DNA of 64,000 bases from Glandiceps talaboti (GCF_964340395.1 NC_135550.1:1610001-1674000), one strand, 5' to 3'; numbered from the stretch's first letter, positions 11,701-27,256 are shown. A program made the numbers and translations. The notes: a model not told the origin generated them from the letters alone.

Positions 11701-14700
11701 CTTGACCTTGTTTCTTACATCAATTCTTTAATATTACTTCACGTAAGAGTTCATTCATTCATTCATTCATTTTATTGCCAATTTTTAAAGTAAGTTACAA
11801 TTACAAAATGACAGGGAATAAATAAACAGATTGGCAATTTGGAGTAAAAAAATAGCTTTTCGCTAATCAAGTTTGGCTCCACCTCAGGGTTATGCATCAA
11901 TAACAATAAGGGCTACACAGAACTAGAAGAAAAAATATAATGGGAGAAAATATCAAAAACGAGCTAACAATGCAAGAATATGTATTATATTCACTAGTTT
12001 AAATTTCGTCAAGTAGATACTCTTTAAAAGCTATCCTGAACAGATGTTTTGATGTGAGACATTTCATTAGCTCCGCTGTCAGCGAAAGCTGAAAAGCGTA
12101 GCTTTAGGTATAGGTGGGTATTGAGGTATAGAGAGTAGAGTCAATCATAGGTGTCCGTCAAACTGTTATATTTTTACTATCTACTCCGGAAGTGACAGTC
12201 GGAATTCTTCGATATTTGGTGTGCATGTTCCCTGGGGGGAGGCTATTCAGATTTGTTCATGCCAAGTTGATCTGTGCCATTTTCAATTTTTTATAATTTT
12301 TTTTCATAAAATGTCATTTTCATCAACTCCTTGAAAACCTCTTATTAGATTGCTTTGATATCTGGCGTGTTGATGCGCAGGGGGTAGCTTACTCAGATTT
12401 GTTAATTTCAAGTCAGCACATCCTCATTTTTATTTTTTATGATTTTTTTTTTGTAATTTGAAAAAAAAATGAATATGTTAATGAGCATAATGACCGACGC
12501 CATATTGGAAATCAGTCGACGAGACTTAAGTAAACTGCCACTTTTCAAAAGACACTATTGACGTCAAACAAGCAATGTAATATGTGCTATAGTCATAATT
12601 CTACGCATTGGGCGCCCAAATGACAAGCGTTTGTTCGAAACAGGGTTGTAAACTTCAAATCCAATTCTGCACCCTTCTACATAATCAGCCAGTCCGCAAC
12701 ATCCTCATTTGCATACTCTATCCTGATTCGACCAGAAGCTGTAGGTGACCTCATTTGACCGAGCGATTTTCCACAGCAAGTATCTTGAGTATCAACACAG
12801 GACGTTCTTGGTACTCACTAAAATCACACTTCAGACCCACTATAAAAGTGTGATGTTTTCAGATAACATGTAACTTGTGGTTAATTCTATATTGTCGTGC
12901 AATTTGGAATGACAGTGAACCAGAATTCAGACAACTTGCGTAAGGAAGGGCATGCCAAGCATGCGGTTGAAGTTATGGCCGACAGTTCACATGTAAAGTT
13001 AAACGACATGAACGTGTCTTGCCTTTCCAAAATGCAAATATTTGGCAAGTAAAAATAATTAAAATAATTACAACTTTAATTTGGCTTCAGACTTTGCATT
13101 ATGTTTTGCGTATCTTTCCCCGTTTTACATGTAAATCCGAAAAGGTTCTCTCTCATCATGTCATCAGTGTCAGTGATCATACCGAGCGGGGCTGCTTTGA
13201 GTACGAGCGAAGTGAGGCATGTTGAGGTATTTTGTTGAGAATTATAAATATTGCGAAATGTCAAGTACAAGGTTTAAATACAATGGAATGATGAAAAAAA
13301 TGGCAGAGTCTGCTGACAGGCGCCGGTCACAAGAAACACTGTGAATTAAAATATCAGACGATGTATGTATTAATCGCCGACAATCCACCCGTATACACGA
13401 GGGACTAACCCGGAAGCAAGTCGTTGTCAGCCATACGTTACAGTGGTAACATCGTCCGAGAAATCGCTGCGTTCAGAGTGTCATTATTCACAGAATTGTT
13501 ATTTTCGAGTGAAAACCCGTCTTGAATTGTATAACTCTAACAAATGAAGACATGTCAAGTTATATTTTGAAATTTGTATCGCTAGTTTGAGACGATTTTC
13601 TCACGTACTATAGTATTACTACTGTTGTTCAAGCCCCGGATCGCCACCAATATTACTACTGTTGTTCGAGCCCCGGATCGCCACCAATATTACTACTGTT
13701 GTTCGAGCCCCGGATCGCCACCAATATTACTACTGATCTTCGCACACAGCTGATAGACCAAGTAATAACACCCGAATCACTCTCATATCTCATATCTGAC
13801 TCAACTTCTGTATGCACGTACCAGGATCACACTTGAACTTTAAAGGGAATTAGCTCAGACTACACAGTTTGTGTATAAATCTACACTCGAGACGAAGGCA
13901 AACACCCAGCATAGTGCCTCGTTCATTGACTTCCCGCGAAGCCAAGTCTCCCTACCAAAACTGAAGTGCCTGTCCGTCCCCATGCAGTGTGCTTTATTGT
14001 GACGTCCTTAAAGTCTAAATATACATAACGCATGGCCAATGGCCAAATAATTATTTCTGGGCGTGACCATACCCTAAAAGTATTTTTAAAACATTGATGA
14101 ATGATCACTATGAATCCTAGATATTTATGAAATGCAGACCGTCGTCTCATGTATTCGAGTATGCTTGGAATCCTGTGTGGTCTAAATCCGATATCCTTGA
14201 GACAGTCTATTGACCTTTCAGTCAAACTAGGACATGCGATGTTGTTAAAATATTAAGTTTACTGAAATATAAATATGTCATCTGTGACACTTTCCCCTCT
14301 TTCCAAAATTTGTAACGCCCTCGTTACAGACTAAAATATCTAAAAAATAATTTACCCTTCATAAATGAAAATTGAAAAGAAGTAATTAATGCTGTTTCGT
14401 ATGAAGTGTTAGAAATGTAAAATTTATACGACCCTTGAAAAACTAAGATTGCTAAAATCTCAAATTCCGAACCAGATATACTTGTTTCGTCAACATGTAC
14501 TTTAATGAATAAATGACATCAAAGAGAGACATCACAGATAATTAGAAAATTGAATCGTAGAATAATTATATCCTGAGTTGGCTATTGAATTGTGTACTTC
14601 TCAATCACATCACAAACATACGTTCGACTGGCCAGTCTTTTTCAATCATTCACACAATCATACTGATAGATATGACCATCCATAACGTACTGTTCGGGCC

Positions 14701-17700
14701 CCCTCTATTTTCATTAACACTACCAGACAAGTACAGTCATCAATAGAATTCTCAGGTCTAAAGAACTTTGCTAGGAATATTATATCTGCAGCATTTAAAA
14801 GTTGAACATAAAGAAATATAAATAGGAGAATGTTTTAATGTTGACCAAGTTATACCCGATTCATCGTGTACATTACTAAATTATAACATAAGTATTCCTA
14901 TCTGAAAGGAATGTAGGTATCTGTCTCGTAAAATCAAATGATGACATTAAATATCTATGCTATGTATAAATATTAACTCTTAAATATTTCATCACGCCAA
15001 TATTGAAAATTGTCACTGACAAATGGTCAGCATGCCATATTCGTGATCATATTCCAAATTGAATCTTTAACTGCAGACGAAATCAATATTATGAAAAAAA
15101 ATGGTGTAGCATAAAAGTGTGTGTCAGTGACGTCGTCTTTGTTTAGTGAAGTCAAAATTAACCAGTCAATGTTATTCAAGTAATCTAAGTCCAGTAACTT
15201 GTGATTTCACCCTGATATCAGCTATCAAGAACACTGACCTAAATGTATTGTCTTACAGCTATCCTTAAGTTACACTAACTAATCAGCTGTTACAGTCATC
15301 AAGAGAAGTCAGTTGCGCCAACACCATCATTGTCGTGTAAGAAACCCTACGTCATTATTTAAACATTACAGGCATCTTAGCTGTTCATCCATGTTTAAAA
15401 TTTGACATCTTCAGTATGTTAACGACTTGTACAGAACTATTAAGACCAGTAATATTAATCCAATAAGTCAATTTAGTTTTCATTACAAGTAACCTGATTG
15501 ACCATAAGTAGGTTGGCAATTTTCTCTCATTGCAATTCAATATACCCTTTGAATCAATACCACTAGAAATTATACACACAGCTCAAGTGATAATGGTCCT
15601 TTCTGAGGAATTTCATAAATTCTTGCGGAATTTGAAAGGAAATTTGTATAGACATTAACACAGCTCATTTCGGTCGGATCTCTGTTTTACACCCAAATTC
15701 GAATTCAAATAGTTATCTTGTACAGCAGATTCAATAAAATACTATATCAATTTGGTTCCTTCCTTTACCATAGGAACCTTACATCACAAAATCAGACTCA
15801 ACGTGTGAGCAACGCATTTATCTTTAGCGTTTTCGGCTCACTACAACTCAGAGTCAACAAAACTTCGAGGAGTTTCCAATACTCCATACTTCAAGAAATA
15901 TCCTTATTAAAACTAAAATTTTCTCCATAGATAAATCAATAATATTCTTCCTGCTTGTACGCGACCATTGAGATGTAAAACAGCATCACTGAAATGGTTG
16001 TGGTAAGAAAATAGATTCCCAGAATTGTTCGTCGTCAAACTAAATCGAGCATACAATTATTATTTCTTACACATGTCTCTCATGATTAGCTTTGTACACA
16101 CAGTAACAAACTCGCTGATCGTGAATAGAAATGAATTGAGCAATAATAATAATGTCAATCTTTAAAAAAAATACTACCGTATGATTAATGAGTTCTTTGT
16201 CCATCAAAAGTCTTAAATATGTATTTCACATGCAAACTGCTGCGTTCTGTATAAGCGTCCGATATTTTTTGTTGAAAATTAAAGTGTTCTTCATACTCGT
16301 GCTTGTAGGAATCGAATGTCAGTTGGTCGCGTTGATGGCTTCACTTAAAGTTTGTCATAGTCTTTATCGTTATCTCGTTATTCAAAATTCGACGCTTTCT
16401 GACACATTCTCTCCTTCTGCAATTTTATATTCCGTTACTGCGATGTTATCAGTTCTAGTTCGAGTAGCATTCCCACCATTGGAACATAATCGTTAGCGTT
16501 TCCTTTCGAAAAGTTCTTGAATCTTCTCCGCATCCCTTTTTGTACAAACTTTTTCTTCTCATGCATCATTGTTTCTTCGTTACAGTGTTAATTTGTTTTA
16601 CTCACCCAGTGGGGTTGTGCTTTTCTTCTTAAAGGTTGTCGGTTAGTCTTCGTAAGGTTCAAACTTGGTTCATTATACACACAAATGGTTGTTCAAGCCC
16701 CGGATCTCCATCAATATTACTTTCTGTTGTTCGAGCCCCGGATCGCCACCAATATTACTACTGATCTTCGCACACAGCTGATAGACCAAGTAATAACACC
16801 CGAATCACTCTCATATCTCATATCTGACTCAACTTCTGTATGCACGTACCAGGATCACACTTGAACTTTAAAGGGAATTAGCTCAGACTACACAGTTTGT
16901 GTATAAATCTACACTCGAGACGAAGGCAAACACCCAGCATAGTGCCTCGTTCATTGACTTCCCGCGAAGCCAAGTCTCCCTACCAAAACTGAAGTGCCTG
17001 TCCGTCCCCATGCAGTGTGCTTTATTGTGACGTCCTTAAAGTCTAAATATACATAACGCATGGCCAATGGCCAAATAATTATTTCTGGGCGTGACCATAC
17101 CCTAAAAGTATTTTTAAAACATTGATGAATGATCACTATGAATCCTAGATATTTATGAAATGCAGACCGTCGTCTCATGTATTCGAGTATGCTTGGAATC
17201 CTGTGTGGTCTAAATCCGATATCCTTGAGACAGTCTATTGACCTTTCAGTCAAACTAGGACATGCGATGTTGTTAAAATATTAAGTTTACTGAAATATAA
17301 ATATGTCATCTGTGACAATAGTACTATCGAGGCTTACTTGGAAGTAGTAGGACCTTACTCCAGTTCATCGGGAAGTTTAGCCAGTCCGATAATTCTTTCT
17401 GGTTTAGTTTACAACACTTTTGAACACGCAGATTTTGTTGTTGTGATGAAAAGAAATAAAAAAAAAGATCATTTCAACCATTTCGTTGTGTTTTCTTTGT
17501 GAAAGGTAACCGAACATGAACGAGTGTTACCACTGTAACGTATGGCTGAGAATGACTCTCTTCCGGGTACTTGAGATTGTCGCCGTACGGAAACTAAGAT
17601 GGCGATTAATACATTTCTTCCCTATATATATCTACCACAACTAGTACAAGTTGAATGTTGTTGACTTTGTAAATTTGTTAGAAAATTGAAATTCAAATTG

Positions 17701-20700
17701 CCTCAAAATTATTTTAGATCCCTAGTTTATTTCATTCATCATTAAAATTTTCCAGGGTTACAGCTGTAAGACACTGGAATTATTTATAGCCAACCTCAAA
17801 ATCCTCTTTTTTTCTTTTTCTTGTGTGCATTTCCCAGTCATTTTTTTCTGAGATTTTGTGCAATTTTTCATAACAGTAGATTTTTGTCATAAAATGGTGA
17901 CTATGGTATAAAAGTACAATACATTACCAACTTCTGTGTAAAATGTGTTTTATAGTGAGACATCATATGAAACCACTAACCACTTTATTGCATCGCTAAA
18001 ACAAAACTGCATAGTGAAGAGCTGAAGACCTGAACCACTTCTACATGTCACCAAAATAAAAAATTAAATTAAAAAAAAAAACAGCGGAGCTATTCTGACC
18101 GATAGGTCGCTTGTTTCTGTTGGCAAACTGTTCCACAATTTTGTGCCTGAAAACCTGATGGAAAATTGACCGGCAGCTGTGCGTATTTTCGGAATTGCCA
18201 AGTTCAAACATAACTATACATATACATATACATGTATTACCAAGCAACCACACTAGTTACAGAACATGTCATGTAAATGCTTGGCTGTTTCACAATCAAT
18301 GCTTTGGGGCAAAAGTGAAGTTGAAGGTTTCGTAATGGTAATCTTCATAGTTTATAAAAGAAGTGAATCCAAATTGTTTTACTCTTAAGTATGAACTTGT
18401 CAGAATGGATTAATACACTTTCTGTTTTGGACACTACATGTTATTGACGCTACAAATCACCACATCTCATCAGATTCCAGTTTCTAGTATACACTAGGTA
18501 TGACCACCTAATAAAGTTACCTGTGACTTTACTATACATGCAATATTAATGCCCCTATACCAATGTTACAGGTCCATTTTATGTGACATGGGAAACTCAT
18601 TTAAAACTTACATTTACGTTAGCTTTTCAAAGCTTGGAAATATTACTTCAAAGGCTATGAATAACCTAAAAATTGCCTTAATATAAACAAAAAACCTCCA
18701 GATCTGCCTGGGAAAAGCCCCTAGAGGTCACTCATGCATTCAACCAATTGCAACCTTTTTACTGTCATAATGGTATTAAACGTTTCTTAAATATTTTCAC
18801 CCTGTGCTAATTTTAGATGACATTGTCTTTTAAAGATGTGAAATGTTTCCCAAAATAGTCTAAAATTGCCTTAAAACTCCAAATCTCCCCTACCGATGAT
18901 ACTACCATTAGATGTGCTAATGATGCCATTTAACTTTTTAAGAACATATTTCAACCCTGTGTAAGTTATAAAGAATAGTTTCTGATACTTGATTGTGCTG
19001 TCTTGTAAAGCTTTGAGGTTATTGCTTGAAAGGGTCCGAGTAGCCTAAACATTGGCTTTAAGAGTAAAAACCTCCAGGGCTTGGACCGTGAAAGGTGTAC
19101 ATATTCACTTCTCAAGCTTTCCCACTACCTTTCACTGTCCAGTCAAGATACTATTAAACCAATTTGGAATATATCTACCCTGTGTAGTCAATAATTATAT
19201 TATAGTGCTATCCCGGATCTTCTAAAGTATTTACCAGACAGTCAAGCAGTCCACACTGGGTCACGATCAAAAAATACCTGTCGTTTGAATATGATATATA
19301 AAATCCACCGACCCCCAGTTAGGATCCATCGGGCATTATGTTACATTGAATGGGCCTTGTGTTTAGCATCCTTGTAACAATTGCAATGAACAGCCCAAAT
19401 ATACCTTAAACTATGGCTCTATGCATACACTCAATGAAATATAGCCGGTAGGAGCACACTTAATGAGCCCTCAAAAATTAATACGATTTTGATTGTTGAC
19501 ACTGCACATTCCATTGTTATGAGCTATGGATATGATGTGCTCAAAACATGTTTCACCTTTACAATACCATACTGTCCTTATCAATTGTAATGAACAGCCC
19601 AATGTTGCCTTAAATTATGGCTGAGGGTTAGGGCTAGGTATCATAATCTCAGACCATATCATCAAATCGCTGCTGACAACCATATGGCATATAGTGAGGA
19701 GAGAAGTAGGTCTCACACGAGTAAAACGGGAACAGTTGGGTATGGTATCAGGGATGATGTTAGAGAAATGTTGACCTCAGTCCCAATGCCCATCTGGTTG
19801 TGGAGTTATCATTCTGGCTTGCAACTCAGCCAATGAGATCCAAACACATGTAATATCATGTGGTGGTCGTATTTGGGGAAATAACCATTGCTTTCAAACT
19901 TTCAACGTGGTGGCAACAGTGGGATTAATTCCTTTAAACCATTGATTCTGGAACTAGTGTCGTTTTCCATGTCTGATGGCATTTAATCCATGTTTTTGGA
20001 ATATTTCAACAGGGGAAAGGTCATATTTTAGAGAAAGGAAATTCAGGGTCATTTTTTAGCACAACGGACTCGGGGTGGGTCACATTTTATTACACAACAG
20101 CTCGGCCTGATTCTCCGCCCCCCCCCCCCTTGTAATTACTGAAGGCTCCCTAACTGAACAGTCCTTCCTGCATGCACTGAGTAAATGCTTACGTGAACGG
20201 GGACGATTCGAAAGCCTCCAAAACCAATAGGATAACAAACAGTTGAAGGAGTTAAAGAGCATAAAGCAAGAACGAGGAAAGTGTAATTGTTTCATTGATA
20301 TACGGGCATCGCACCAAGTAATAGTAGTAACTTGCTACAAACTCAGTCACTATCGTAACTGACGGTACGCAGCATCAGTGAAATCTCATAAACCCTATTT
20401 GACACTTCCTGGCAAGATTTATAAGTCATTATTTTCTGTTCATATAATTCCAATCTTGTTTGTAGGGTGACAAAATTAAATTTCAGCAACAAGATCTCAA
20501 CTTGGCCAAATCAGTATCATGCCAAGGCACTGTATATCACGTGGTATATATAAGGCAATCTGATTGGTTGTAGTGTTGATGAACAACGCCTTTGTATGTG
20601 AATGAAACCACGGCCTCTTGGCGCTGGGTCTTGGACGGTGCCGTAAAAGAGGCTGTAGTTTACGACGACGTAAATACATGGACGTTGGAATACACACATC

Positions 20701-23700
20701 AAGGGTGTAAAATTGAGAAGGTCAAAGGTCAATTCAATAATCATACCTGATCGGATGTGGTGTAATCGGGTTCGTAGTATGGTTCAACATTACTGTCACC
20801 GTGCGATGGGAAGGTCAGTGCTGAGAATGAAACAAATAATCAACAACAGCTTAAAATTCTAAACTAGTATGGTGGCTATGATCTCTGAACACTGCAGTGA
20901 AATAAAGTGCAATGCTGTGATGTTAACAGTTAAGTTATCATCAACATCGGCTGACTGTACAATATATGTATGCACAGACTTGGATTTACAGCCAGTGTGT
21001 GTATCATATGCATGCATAGACTTGGTTTACAGCCAGTTTATGTATCATATGCATGCATAGACTTGGTTTACAGCCAGTGTATGTATCATATGCATCCATA
21101 GACTTGGTTTACAGCCAGTGTATGTATCATATGCATGCATAGACTTGGTTTACAGCCAGTGTATGTATCATATGCATGCATAGACTTGGTTTACAGCCAG
21201 TGTATGTATCATATGCATGCATAGACTTGGTTTACAGCCAGTGTGTGTATCATATGCATGCATAGACTTGGTTTACAGCCAGTGTATGTATCATATGCAT
21301 GCATAGACTTGGTTTACAGCCAGTGTGTGTATCATATGCATGCATAGACTTGGTTTACAGCCAGTGTATGTATCATATGCATGCATAGACTTGGTTTACA
21401 GCCAGTGTGTGTATCATATGCATGCATAGACTTGGTTTACAGCCAGTGTGTGTATCATAATCCATAGACTTGTACGGTGGACGAGGGGGACATTTCCGCG
21501 CTCTCAATGACATGGACGTTCAAAGCAATTTCCGCGCTCTCAATGACAGAATTCAAAGCAATTTCCGCGCTCTCAATGACTGAGCGTTCAAAGCAATTTC
21601 CGCGCTCTCAATGACTGGGCGTTCAAAGCAATTTCCGCGCTCTCAATGACTGGGCGTTCAAAGCAATTTCCGCGCTCTTAATGACTGGGCGTTCAAGCAA
21701 TTTCCGCGGAATTTGGCTGAGTCATGCAGAAGCGTTGTTAGTGACATATGTTTCATGTGTACACACAAGTACAGAATTTGGAGGAGTCATGCAGAAGCTC
21801 AATTGTTGTATGCAAGAATTTTAGAAAGATTTGCACCCCATCCATAAATTGTAACAATGCACTTAGTATGCTTGAGGGAGAAATAATCACTTTACAAATG
21901 CCAGTTGATGTTCATGAAAAATAAAAATGTCTTCAGCAGAAAATGTTGCAGAACACGACAGCAATTTGTAACTCATTTATGTCCACTATATGTAATATCA
22001 ATTTTATATGTCCTTGAATGACTAAAATTATGTAGCCCAGACACTTCGCAAATGTATTTATGGTGTATCAATCTGAGACTTCCAATAGTTTGAGATTGAA
22101 AGATAGTCGGGTGCGTGACTAACGACGTCCAAGTAAAATCCTATTTATCCATGCAGAGATGATATGATTCGTTTTCAAACCATGAATACGTTTTTAAGCA
22201 ATCGACATTTAGAAATACAAGTAATTTCGAAGTTGATTTTTGGATGTTGATATCGATTTTTGAACATCCATTTTTTGAGCCTCATCGATAATCAAAACAT
22301 GAACCATGTTTCACTTTTCTCAGCTGTGCACTTTTTATCGTTACATTATTGTAACATTTGTGCCACTAGGCTCGACTCAAAGAGACATCGCAGGGAAGCG
22401 AACCGGACGTCTTCGTTAATATCCCGTCGATCATCGGGCATGACGTGGCACAACAAATCGATAGCCCCACTTTGAGTACGAGGAATTCACACATAGGGTA
22501 TAATAAACTATCATGTCAGAATACTGGTTTAATAATATTCTAAGCTCGGCAACCTTGTGTTCATAGTGGTCTGAGGTTTAACACAAACGTATAGTAATGA
22601 CTATGTTACGTCGATTCACCCAAAATGTGCTGGAAAGGGGTAGGGGTTTTGTGCGAAGTGCCGTCTTAAGTATTAAGATCAAGGGTCTCGAGCTCTGTAA
22701 GTTTTTGGGTGTGTGGAATGTCTAGAGTTTGGGTTTACCGTTTGGATTTGGAAGTCTCAGCAGAGTCATCTTATTTTATTTTACACAGTCTAGTTACGCA
22801 GCCGGCCCCTCCCCATCCCCGTCTAGGTAACAACACACATACATTTAAACTGTATAACATCGTCGGTATGACATCACAATAAATACATTTGATTGAAGAA
22901 AAAATAATGCCGACGATAACTCACTACCTAAAAACAATTCTTGTATAATGTACAAACAACCGTCACTGTATGGGATGGATGGCTGGTGTCAGTTAGTCAT
23001 GCAATATGCGCCATAAACGAGGTCCCACCCCAAACATCTGATTACAAATTTACAATTTATTTGTACATTTAGGACGTCCAAAAGGATATGTTCATATTCC
23101 AACGGTATCTGTTACTTGTTGTCTTTGCTTTCCTTTGATCTTCGCTTTGATATCATTTTTAGTAAACAACCTGCAAACTTCATAGAAACTGTAGATAGTA
23201 CGAGTAAAAGGTGTCCCTAACTTTCCAGTAAAACGTTGAAACGTGAAACGTTGTTTTTGATTGCGTTTCAAAAAACGAAAGTTCGAATTTCGATATCAAC
23301 ACCTAAAACACTAAGTTCCAAATTCACATGTAATTTCAAATGTTGATTGTTTAAACATGTAATCATGGTTTGAAATTACGTCAGAAACGAATCACATCAT
23401 ATCTGGATAGATTGGGATTTCACTAAGACGTCGTTAGTCACGCACCTAGTCAGTATGCAGACAGAGTATCGAGGATAGACTTCACGTGTTGTCATCAGAA
23501 TGTTGAAACAACTATTCCAACATTGGTTGCAGTCAGTATATATGAAAGTTATCAAGAAATTGATATTTGTGTAAGATGAAAGGACTATGATGTTGTGATT
23601 ATTGGTAACAGGACACTACGCCCCCAGACAAACAACCCGTAGGATAAATGCCCCAAATCACGCCTACAGTATTGAAATACACATACACTTTCATTTCAAA

Positions 23701-25044
23701 CATGCTGATAAAGACTGAAATATTGATAATGAAATGAAATTTTAGAAAAAACGAAGTGCGATAAACATGGGATTTGATTTCTAAATAAACAGTTATTAAC
23801 TCATAAACAGGGCCACTTTCGACCCTGCCCTAGTATGTAATTATCCCACCTGAGGCCTTTCTCCGGGGCATTTTTTTCGGGGGGGGGGGGGTGCCACTAG
23901 AACCGTCATTATTATGTTAAAGAGAAAAAAATAGTGTGACGAACTCGTGGAAAGTACACGAAAAACTCTGATATTTAACACCTAATAAAACACTAGAATA
24001 GATTGCCTACGAAAGCTAATAAGTGGTAGCGTTAGCAAGCCTTCGATAAGCGTGAAAAACCCTCTCCGTCACACCAAGCTGTTCGATTGACCTTGTGTAT
24101 GGCAGAACATACACTATATAAACTTGAGTACAGACACAGAATGTATTTCGTGCAGTCGATCAGAGAATGTAAAAAATGATTTCTAACTTCTGTTAAAAAA
24201 AATGTAAAACGTGCATGAGTTAAATGTAAAAATGTATTTCCTGCAAAATATATGACTTCTGGCCATGGATGCAATACCTGTTACTATAGTTATCTGTGAC
24301 AATACATGTTACTATAGCTATCTCTGACAATACCTACTGTAGTTATCAATGACAATGTGTACACACAGGCACCGTCACTGTGTCCACAATTTTTACCAGT
24401 TACATGTACTTCCGGGTCACTAACACGTGACTTGTGGGGATTCCACTTCTGTACGTCTGGGAAATCGCTTCTGTCAGAGAAATCGTTTCTGTTGCGGAAA
24501 TGTCTGACATCGCGGAAATTGCTTTGAAACTCTTATCATTGAGAGAGCTGAAATTGCTTTGAACTCTATCATTGAGAGAGCTGAAATTGCTTTGAACTCG
24601 TTCATTGAGAGCGCGGAAATTGCCTTGAACGCCCAATCATTGAGAGCGCGGAAATTGCTTTGAAACGCCCAGTCATTGAGAGCGCGGAATTGTCCCCCTC
24701 GTCTACCGTAGGTTTACAGCCAGTGTGGGTATCATATATCTAGGAATGATCCCAAATTCAAAACTTGGGCAAATGATTGCTTTAAATCTATAACATGTAT
24801 TCAGCACAATTGTCTACGTGGAGATACAACATATGTATGGTCTGCTTAAATACAATATGGGATTGGATAATACAGCATTGAATCTTCACATGCGAAACTG
24901 GCCGTTATGCCCAGAAATTAGTGGAAATCATAAACTTACGAAATGTAATTTTCAAACTAACATACTCTTCAAACATTGCAAAGATTAAAACTTACCTGGT
25001 GGGAAGGTAGAATTGATTGCGGCTTGGAGTGGAGTAGAATAATC

Positions 25045-25124
<80 letters not shown>

Positions 25125-27206
25125 AGGGGGGAGACGTATTGTTAATTTGAAACTGTTATTAACAACTGTCATTGTTAAACCACACTTACATGTAATTACA
25201 CAAAGAAATTAAAATGTCTTACTGTTGTAAAACGCATATAGCACCATGCCGCAGTAATATAACATCGGCAGGAAAATGTATTGAAATGGTAAATTTAGCA
25301 AGACTGACCTGTAAACAACAATAAAAAGTAAAGTAACATAACATAAATAAATAAATAAATAAATAATCAATTTGATATCATTAAAAGTGTGAGAAGCACA
25401 AAATTCACATATTGAAACCAGATGATACTCTGTGATTCTACTTACATAATCTTGCCCGTCTTGTACATTCAATATATTACATGTTTAGGTATTCACTGTA
25501 CGTCATGTATACCATATAGAGTAGCATTAGAATTGCATATGGTAAAGACTTACACTCTAGCTTGCTTCGTCGACTTCGTGCTGATATATCTCTGTATATT
25601 GGATTGATTTAAGTATACTGGAATATATTGGACTCCAAATCCAAAAACACAGTTCAGGAAAGTTATTCTTTCGGTCACGTCAAATGGGAAACTAGTAAAA
25701 CAAATTAAGGCATTTGTGTGCAACGTCACATGAACGAGTTTGTTATTAACTGCAATTGCTCATACAGATTTTGAGAATAGAATGAAATACAAAAAAAAGA
25801 TTGGTAACAATTTTGAATGTATATTGATTGATTGGTTGGTTAATTAGGTTAATGAATACTAATTTATTGAACGGATTTTGAATTGATTGGCTGATTGATT
25901 GATTGATTGGTTGGTTGGTTGGTTGGTTGGTTGATTGGTTGGTTGGTTGAATAACTCATTGATTGATTAGTTGGTTGATGTTCGATCGATCGATAGATTG
26001 CATTGTTGCTTATTTGACTCAATTTACCAATCAACTTGTCCATTTTATTATGTTTGAAATTTACTGGTAAATTGAAAACAATTTCAAATAAAAATGATAT
26101 CGTGCTTGTCTATAACGGACTTACTAGAAAATGCTATCGAACCCTCTGCCTTCTACATCATTCACTTCCCAAATGTACAAAAATCCACCGGTATCAATAG
26201 TTCCCAATGTAATAACCAAAACAAGCTCCACCAATATGATAATAAATAAAAATACATCGGTCCACACCACGGCTTTCATTCCACCCTGAAAGAATATAAT
26301 CTTAAAGTAAAATGTGTCTAGGGGATCAATTTCTATGAAAATGGAAGTTCTTAATATCTCGCCCAACTTTACAATATAAAAGCTTGGTCCTGGTCCTATC
26401 GAAATAATCCAAGAAATGTTGGAGTTCAACGCCCTTTTCAAGGAAATCTACAATATTTTATTTTGCCGTGGAGTTAATACAGTATTCTGCGGCCATCTTT
26501 AATTCTAAAATGGTATTTACCCCTATGTAAGAAAATTGTACGGTGACCCCTGACTTTTTTCTTAATTTTAACGGAAAATGTGATTGAGTTTTCTTGAACA
26601 AAGAATTGTAAGACTTTTATTTGCGAGGCACATAGTACGTAATTACAATCTTAATCTTGAGATAATACCTTGATATGTCTAGTATTTGGTTACCGATTGC
26701 CAAGGATGATTTGTGTCATCGAAGTTCTCAGAGGTCAATGATACGAGAAACACGGATATCAATATGTCCAACTACTTACCAAAGCTGTGTAAAACATACA
26801 AACGCAACCAGTTATTATAATACTTATATATAATGGGAAACCATTCACTGAAAAATAAAATATGGCGTTTATATTGATTTAAGAAGATGTAAATCGTAAT
26901 GTGTGTAGGTTTCAATTGTCACTTCACATATTACGTGTTTTGAACTGGGTTTACTTGCTGATAACAGGGTGTAACTTGAAGCGTCTATAATGTTCATCCC
27001 AAGGCCGAAAGCCTTGATAATAATTTGCATTCATTGGGTACACCATGTACACGGTTCTTTAGGCAGGTTGGGGTACACTATTTAAAATGTCGGGGGGGGG
27101 GATCGTAAGAAAAATTGTCGATGGTTAAAAGTGAAAAATAATTGGTGACGAACTCGTTCTCTATCTGTTCCTTTAGCTATGTTCTTAATCTGTCAATATG
27201 TCTATT

Positions 27207-27256
<50 letters not shown>

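Larger units (their letters stand above)
13615..17317 (-). mobile_element. Non-autonomous LTR retrotransposon (nested)
   Basis: Two direct repeats (13615-14289 and about 16690-17317) flank about 2.4 kb without gag or pol frames. Read on the minus strand the repeats start TGTCACAG and the internal side next to 14290 is a polypurine tract (GGAAAGAGGGGAAAG), which sets the orientation. ATAGT flanks both sides (13610-13614, 17318-17322), a 5-bp duplication. A primer-binding site was not identified. TRIM/LARD-like. A 100-codon frame repeated identically in both LTRs has no recognised function. Confidence 0.75.
13364..17613. mobile_element. MITE with ~90-bp inverted ends, split by an LTR element
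   Basis: Left ATGTATTAATCGCC (13366 onward) through CAGCCATACGTTACAGTGGT (13427-13446) is repeated inverted at 17523-17612. Removing the LTR element between leaves only about 540 bp, so this is a short non-autonomous DNA transposon or foldback sequence with no transposase. Its target duplication was not resolved. Confidence 0.7.

Noticed and set aside
13923-14225. 100-codon frame present twice (also 16951-17253)
   Set aside because: Identical because it lies in the two LTRs; no domain and no gag-pol context.
24400-24636. 78-codon frame with FRALNERVQSNFSSLNDRV repeats
   Set aside because: Tandem repeats of the foldback element arm read in one frame; the mirrored arm has no equivalent frame.
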